Positions 58,480 through 64,000 of a stretch of DNA of 64,000 nucleotides are shown piece by piece. The notes under the pieces are model-generated. The model saw only the letters and a list, made by a program, of their open reading frames with translations. It was not told the DNA's origin and searched no databases. The DNA lies in NCBI RefSeq assembly GCF_042453785.1, contig NC_091668.1:29761501-29825500 (forward strand), given 5' to 3'. The position numbers and the translations under genes are program-made. How positions within the stretch are numbered: the stretch's first letter is position 1; the number at the start of each line of letters is the position of its first letter. Source of the stretch: Malus domestica. Its lineage: Eukaryota > Streptophyta > Magnoliopsida > Rosales > Rosaceae.

Positions 58480-59462
58480 CCCAAGATCACCTAAATGTAT
58501 AACTTTGAGCAAACGATACTATCTACGCTAAGTGGGAGGGGGTGAGTTTAGCCTCACAATGAGCTAGCAATAATGTAGTTCAAATTCGCCTTTAGCGAGA
58601 ATCAAATCTAAGACCTCTCACTTACAAGTGAAGAGGAATATCACTATATTGTAGTACTAAGAGACCACCTAAAGCATAACTACATTTACATTAATTCATG
58701 TAATATTCTTAATTGCACGTCCCCTATATGTTTCTTTTACATTATTTTAGTTCCTCCTGAGCCAAGTGTCATAACTACCACGCACACGTGGCCAAACTGC
58801 CACGTGTGTGTGGTAGTTATGAACCAGAGCGGGCCAAGCTAACTAATTTCGAATCTTTGGTTCCAGAATTTCAATCACAAGAGCTTGATTTGATTTTTAG
58901 AGAGCAAGAAGAAAAACAACTTAAAAAAAGGAGGAAATGCATCTGAGACTCGGAAACCCATTTGCTTCATTAGATTCATCCCCAGATACTCATCCCAGAC
59001 CCTCCAACTTATCCCACAACCTGGCGAGTTGTGACTAATTGATCCCATTCACCAACTCGATGAAAACTAAACAGACAATAAGTCGCGTATAAATTAATAG
59101 TTTACTTTTCTATATGTAAACATGCTGTAAGTTTCAGTACAAATTCATTGATCTTGTCATCTTCGTTTTCCTCAACACTAACGGAATGCAACTTGGAATT
59201 ATATCGATGGAGCTATGTACATCCGTTTGTTCTCATACATGATCATGAAAAGAGGAATAGATCAAGAGTAAGTAATATAATCTAAATTTGGTCTCATACA
59301 TGATCATGAAAGGAGTAATAGATCAGGAATATAGTTCTCAATAACATTGGATAAAACCACTATCTTAATTTGTACGAAATTACATTGTTACATTAATAAA
59401 AAGAGCTAAGGAAAGGCAAGGCTCACAATACCATTTGGGATGTTTCAAATCAAATGAATGAG
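58480..59462. other. Intergenic stretch of block B
   Basis: No gene is seen. It holds the hairpin at 58770 and a short tandem duplication of TCTCATACATGATCATGAAA (about 59230 and 59291). It has little similarity to block A until about 59160. Confidence 0.55.
58770..58821. repeat. Near-perfect inverted repeat (23-bp arms, 6-bp loop) with CACGTG in both arms
   Basis: Arms 58770-58792 and 58799-58821 are reverse complements with one mismatch, separated by CAAACT. Each arm contains ACACGTGG/CCACGTGT (a G-box core). It could fold as a strong hairpin or be the residue of a small inverted-repeat element. No terminal duplication was found. Confidence 0.9.
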
Positions 59463-61262
59463 CTAGCCGCCACCCGTCGCCGGTGAAACTTTAGTGCCTA
59501 CGTACATAACCGTTTCTGCATACGAAACCGAAGCCCTCAATTCTTCATCATCAGAATTGCCGAGCACAATCCTGCATGTATCTTCCTTAGGCGTATATGA
59601 TACCAAGTCACCTTGACTCGATTGCATCAAAACTGCACCATCGTCGTGGAGTATCGGCTTCAACAACAACACATTAGGAGGGAAAATCTCCGGGCGGATT
59701 TTTGCGAAACCAGTCCAAGATTGATCAACCCCATATTCCATCATCACCCATATGGTAAAGCCAGCATCCTCAAAGTCAGGAAGAATTGTGGAAGTATGGC
59801 AGAAAGTGTGAAAGAAGAGACGATTGATCCCTCATTATCCTTATAGTCTCTCTCATCCCAATGTAGAGCTCCATTTAAGAAGCACCCTCTCGCTCTCGCC
59901 CATGAACATGTAAGGAGGCCGCAGCCTCGAGAGGTTCTCCTCCAACATGCCAACAATCTTCCATGAACCCCCTTTGAGTGCGTAGATTGCAACAAATTCA
60001 TAATCGACGTAATCTTTATGATTTTGACCACCCAAAAGGACCCTGTAGTCTTGAGTGGTGGAATCGTAGCCGAATCAATAGTAAAGTGGGCTGTAACGAA
60101 ACCAATCAATGTCCGGTAACTTACGGGCTGTTCTGGTACTAGGGTTCCACAACAGAAGTCTTAAATTTTCATAGTATCCTGTACAGCAATCAAGTCAAGG
60201 GCGGAGCTACAGTTGGCTTGGGGGGGCGGATGCCCCCACTGAGATTATTTAAAAAAATAATAAAATTAAAAAAATTGTATGCATTCTAAATCTTATTTAT
60301 TTTTTATTTTTAAATCCAAACAAAACAACTTTGTTTTGGTTTGTAAAAAAAAAACGTAAACAAAACAGTGTCGTTTTGTATATATTTGAAAAAAAATAAA
60401 GTATGTATAATGGGGGACCGCTTCCCCCCCCCAAATTCCATCTATGTTTCCTTTTTATCATGGATATACAGTCTAGCATTGAGTTTCAGGTTTAAAAAAG
60501 ATTGGAGACCTTGCAAAAAAATAAAAATAAAGGTTCAATGCAAAAAGCACAAGGTGTATTCTCTGGTTTACTTGCTTCTGACATTAGCACTAACTCTTCC
60601 AGTTGCTACTGCAACCGTTGAAATAGTATTTTCAGCCATGAAATTTCTAAAGAATCTATTGAGAAATCGGATGGGTGATCGATGGATGAATGATAACATG
60701 GTTATTTTTATAAAGAGATAGATATTTGATAGTATTGGTAATGATGTTGTCATGCAATACTTTTAGAACATGAAAACGCGTCAAGGGATATTGTAAGGAA
60801 TGTTGTATGGAAAACTTTCTGGATTCATATATAAGTATTGTGTTTAGTAAATTCTTGAGCTTTTTAATTATGACTTTGTTGTTTGAGGATGCCCCCATTC
60901 ATATAAATCTCTGGTTTCGTCCCTGAATCAAGTGGAGGGTTAATTATTAGGCAGATGAGACCATTGCAAGAACCCACAAGTGATGAATCGTTGAGGCTAG
61001 TATCATCTGGAAATTCATCTTCAACGTCTCTACAGCTGCTCGTATTGCTGAAGAAGCGGAGGAGGCGCCGGCAACATTCTTCTTCAGTGATTGGTAGTCA
61101 GTGAGTTGGGGAAATCGAAAGGGGAGTGCTCTCCAGTCATAGTGACTTGCATACACAACGGAATTGGAGGAGACATGTGACCGGTAGCCATGAAAGTATC
61201 TCGACAGTTATATCGTCATCGTTGGAGGAGAAGATCCGTAATTCTCCGTCATCACCCGCCAT
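59463..61262 (-). pseudogene. F-box/FBA-type protein pseudogene, copy B
   Basis: It starts MAGDDGELRIF at 61262, with F-box VEILSWLPVTCLLQFRCVCKS. A deletion of about 105-110 bp relative to copy A then joins CKS directly to the region before LPFRFPQLTDYQSLKKN. The gene is interrupted by a hAT element at 60196-60925. Beyond it GYYENLRLLLWNPSTRTARK is intact, followed by frame breaks and a deletion of the Asp/Glu-rich segment present in copy A. The last part is open and reads MMEYGVDQSW...EIFPPNVLLL...GDLVSYTPKEDTCRIVLGN to the stop at 59463. No functional F-box protein can be made. Confidence 0.85.
60196..60925 (+). mobile_element. Internally deleted hAT element in F-box copy B (730 bp)
   Basis: Identical 8-bp target-site duplications AATCAAGT lie at 60188-60195 and 60926-60933. 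Ends are imperfect inverted repeats (CAAGGGCGGAG left, CAGGGACGAAA right in reverse complement). Inside, the plus strand encodes a remnant of the hAT transposase C-terminal dimerisation region: LTLPVATATVEIVFSAMKFL, NLLRNRMGDRWMNDNMV. Block A has the corresponding site without the insertion (near 54556). Confidence 0.9.
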
Positions 61263-61420
61263 AATAGAAAATGAATGACTGAATATATACTTCAAATCGT
61301 ACGCATCAATCTTTAGGGTTACAATATATATACACACAGATATGTCTTATCTGAAAGAATAAATACAAATCCTACTTCTATCAAATATAGGACTCCTAAT
61401 ATTTACACAACTCATATTAG

Positions 61421-61837
61421 CTCAAATGGTAAAATTTAATTTGCATCGGGTCTAATATTCTAGTGGACATATGGTGTTGGGTTTCACCTGTTTATCACGG
61501 GTTCGACACTCTCTCAACTCTTAAATTATTGTAGCAGTTTCGATCAAATGTGGATGCATTGAGGGGCAGGGGGTCAGCTAACCCTCCGAACTTCAGTGAA
61601 TGTCTTGGGATAATTTGAGTGATGACCCTCCGAACTTCGGTGAAGTTCATGGATAACTTGGATGATGCCAATTTAAAGATTGGAGTTGGCTTCATACATG
61701 CCCTCCAACTTTAAGAGTGGCTCTTCTTTTTTTTTTTTCTTTTTTTTAATAAATATGACTTTGTCAAAACGACATAGTTTTGGACCCTAAGTTTAATAAA
61801 AAATAAATAAACACGAAGAGCCAAAAAAATAAACACA
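61421..61837. other. Intergenic stretch with a 44-bp tandem duplication
   Basis: ACCCTCCGAACTTC(A/G)GTGAA recurs at about 61580 and 61624 in a head-to-tail pair. T-rich tracts occur at 61728-61748. No gene. Confidence 0.6.
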
Positions 61838-62606
61838 TGGATGATGGATATGTTACTCGAGGGAGATCACAACGTAGAGCTCAAAGAATCACAAACTTCC
61901 ATCATTATCATGTGGAGCTCTTTGTTGCTATCGTTGATAAGCAACTTGCGGAATTAAATAGTCGCTTGAAGAGGTAAATACCGAGTTGCTTCTTTGTTTA
62001 GCAAGTTTGAGCACGGATGATTCATTCTCGGCTTTTGATGAACAAAAGCTAATTTGTTTATCATTTTATCCGAATGAATTTACTACTTGTCAACTCTTGA
62101 CACTTGAAGATCAACTTGGGCATTATATTCTTGATATGCTTTCAAGTAATGAATTTTCTCAATTGAAAGGAATTGGTAGCCTTGCAAAAAAAAATGGTGG
62201 AGTCGGGGAGGATCAGAGTATATAATCATGTGTATTAGCTAAGTATATTGGCTTTGGTTCTACCAGTTGCTACTGCTTCAGTGGAGAGAACTTTTTCTGC
62301 TATGAATAATGTGAAGAATCCATTGCGTAACCGAATAGGAGATCAATGGTTGAGTGATAGCATGGGGGTTTATCTTGAGAGCAATGTTTTTTCTTCCATT
62401 GACAATGAAGCAATAATGCAACGTTTTCAAAATATGAAAACACATCGGGAACTATTGTAACTTGTATTGTTACTTATTTGTTCTATAAGTTATGAATGAT
62501 AGAACCATGGTTTAAATTTAAGGTTATTATATGTCTAAAAAATGTTTGTAAACTTTTACATATGACCCCCTCCCCCTCCGAAATATTTTTCTTGAATCCG
62601 CCACTG
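61838..62606 (+). mobile_element. hAT transposase 3' remnant (TTF/DUF4371-type family)
   Basis: Successive plus-strand frames encode RRAQRITNFHHYHVELF, LASLSTDDSFSAFDEQKL, FYPNEFTTCQLLTLEDQL, then after a frameshift in an A-run ALVLPVATASVERTFSAMNN, LRNRIGDQWLSDSMGVYLES and IMQRFQNMKTHREL, stop at 62460. The conserved hAT dimerisation signature is clear. The right end reads GAATCCGCCACTG, like a hAT terminus. The N-terminal half, including zinc finger and catalytic core, is missing. It is related to the remnant at 60196. Confidence 0.8.
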
Positions 62607-63380
62607 GTTTTGATGTTACTGCCTTTTTTTATTGTTTTAATTTTATTTAATTTAGATGTTAATGTTTTTTTATTAAAATATATTTTCAAAAATACTGAAC
62701 TTACCAACCACCTTACATGTTTTTTAATCGTCAATTTGAGTACTATAAAAGCTTCACCATTTTTAACAATGGTTTAGGTTGGAGGACCACACGTGAATCG
62801 TCGTCGGATATTTCCCAATCTCGGCCAAAATAACAGCGGTTAAAGAGAGCAAGCCGCTCAGTGAATGGTTATGGTCGTCAGGCATTTGCCAGTGAGTCTT
62901 GAAATGACCACTCACTTTAGGTAAGTTTGTAAGGATATAATTCATCATATGCATCAAAAGAAATGCCAAAACCATCTTGAAGCTACTTAAAAGAACCGAA
63001 AGCCTTCTAAATAAAGTAAACATCTTTCATTTCTCTTGTCATCCATCCAGTTTCAAACGTTCACATAAATTTCTTTAGCAAAATTTGCTCAACAAAATCT
63101 ATTTTTTCCTTCTCAAGAGGTGCATCGAGGGCGCATAATTAATAAGCCCGAATGAGTCTCGGTAGCTAATGCAATGACATAGAAAGCCTGCAAGGCCTCC
63201 ATCTTCAGGTATCACATTCTCTTCTTGCTGCTTAGCCGAAAGGTCTCGTTTAGCACACAGGAGCACCGTTTGCAAGCGGCTTCGCCTTGAGGTCAAATTA
63301 TGTGTTAAGTGTACTTGTTACCTTAGATCTTCGAGTATTCTCTCTGCTTAAACTGAACCATAGTGTTTGTTATATTGCAT
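62607..63380. other. 3' flank of the UGGT gene
   Basis: AT-rich to 63050, then more mixed. Two short minus-strand frames (62763-63023 and 63099-63296) show no recognisable motif and are more likely 3' UTR or chance. No terminator or repeat was identified. Confidence 0.4.
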
Positions 63381-63846
63381 TCACAGCTCTGCCTTGGATT
63401 CAAGGTCCTCCTCCGGACTGCCAGTCACTGATTTCTCTGATGGACTAGGAAGTGGTGCGGGCTCTTGGATGTCCAGTTCGTCACCTAAGATCTTCGCCGT
63501 GAATTGCCTTGCCTCCAAATCAAGATCTGGCCATTCAGAAACTATTCTTCGAGCCCCCTGCAACACTCAGGTGAAATTCAGGAAAAATTATTGGACACAC
63601 TAAACCGAGAAAACGTACCAAGGGTATAATGTCTAGGTGTTTGCTCACTGCTCAGTAAGTAAAAAATCACAAACCAAACGAACACATATCTACCTGAAGT
63701 TTGGGTTCCTTTGTCATGGGGTTGTTGCAAAGATCAATGGTTTTTGCTTTGGATTTTGTTGCATTACCGCACCATGACTCGCACCACAACCATTCTTGCG
63801 GTAATGAAAAGATGGGTACTGTATGTTGAGCATAGTTTGGAAGATC
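63381..63846 (-). CDS. UGGT: UDP-glucose:glycoprotein glucosyltransferase, C-terminal two exons (partial)
   Basis: Minus-strand exons 63846-63694 (51 codons, phase 0) and 63557-63381 (58 codons plus stop), with intron GT-AG at 63558-63693; upstream exons lie beyond the window. The visible protein [63 protein letters not shown] is the highly conserved end of the GT24-type glucosyltransferase domain of UGGT (Arabidopsis EBS1). This ER enzyme re-glucosylates misfolded glycoproteins so that calnexin/calreticulin can rebind them. The tail is acidic and Pro/Ser-rich and ends SKAEL, a KDEL-like terminus compatible with ER retrieval. Only the last ~110 of an expected ~1600 residues are present here. 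Confidence 0.92.
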
Positions 63847-63969
63847 CTGAAATATGAATGATGAATTTAGCATAATGAATGAAAACAAAATGGAAATATG
63901 AATCTACAAGAAGCCTCCAAATTATGTGTTCCCGATATCAATTTGTTGATTTTTCATTTTATTTCCTCC

Positions 63970-63992
<23 letters not shown>
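63970..63992. repeat. (AG)n microsatellite
   Basis: About eleven AG repeats in the UGGT intron next to the window's right edge. Confidence 0.9.

Positions 63993-64000
<8 letters not shown>

Larger units (their letters stand above)
56961..61420. repeat. Segmental duplication block B
   Basis: Direct copy of block A: kinase tail, 3' flank, GATGGGGTTTGAGTCC region, then the F-box locus, ending near AAATATAGGACTCCTAATAT (matching about 55120-55140). It is free of the copia-like element present in block A but carries its own hAT insertion. Confidence 0.8.

Noticed and set aside
1..64000. tRNA, rRNA or organelle-derived insertions
   Set aside because: No cloverleaf-type consensus or recognisable plastid/mitochondrial gene sequence was seen by eye; a tRNA scan was not possible.

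Overview
This is nuclear DNA from a flowering plant. Genes have many GT-AG introns and AT-rich intergenic sequence, and encode mitochondrial and plastid factors, a receptor-like kinase and F-box proteins. LTR retrotransposons, LINE remnants, hAT elements and MITE-like repeats are mixed in. The style of the LTR sequence at 5087-5651, the short repeats near 5.8, 31.9, 33.2 and 41.6 kb, and the TGTCAC-type LTR near 45.8 kb suggest Rosaceae, probably the apple/pear group. That assignment is inference from remembered repeat style.

Layout. 1-5651: the 5' part of a degenerate Ty3/gypsy-type element on the minus strand (LTR, primer-binding region, broken gag) with two long tandem arrays. 6009-16135: membralin-family gene (+, 14 exons). 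20142-22370: MEF8-like DYW-type PPR editing factor (+, 2 exons). 23705-29084: COX10, haem A farnesyltransferase (+, 7 exons). 29704-31749: E-type PPR protein (-, 1 exon). 33473-38652: plastid YgfZ/IBA57-type folate-binding protein (+, 12 exons). 39474-41115: DnaJ-C-terminal protein with a J-like segment lacking HPD (-, 3 exons). 42206-44218: SPARK/RKF3-type receptor-like kinase (+, 1 exon). 44277-50920: a copia-like element that is itself interrupted by a TGTCAC...CA element. From about 44.1 to 61.4 kb the kinase 3' end and a downstream F-box gene have been duplicated in direct orientation. Both F-box copies are broken, and the second carries a hAT insertion. 63381-63846: the last two exons of a UDP-glucose:glycoprotein glucosyltransferase (-), which continues beyond the window.

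How the genes relate. Plant genes do not form operons, so shared function is only suggestive. Four consecutive genes (MEF8-like, COX10, E-type PPR, YgfZ/IBA57-like) are predicted organelle proteins: two RNA-editing or RNA-processing factors, one haem A enzyme for cytochrome oxidase, and one iron-sulfur maturation factor. Membralin and UGGT act in the ER. From memory of Arabidopsis locus numbers, membralin with the YgfZ-like gene (At1g60995/At1g60990), and the DnaJ-like gene with the kinase (At1g11040/At1g11050), are neighbours there too, so this window would preserve two ancestral gene pairs.

I found no new enzymatic system. The most unusual items are the palindrome-bearing tandem array at the left edge, the J-like domain in which HPD reads APN, the layered duplication and transposon history at 44-61 kb, and a near-perfect 23-bp-arm hairpin at 58770.
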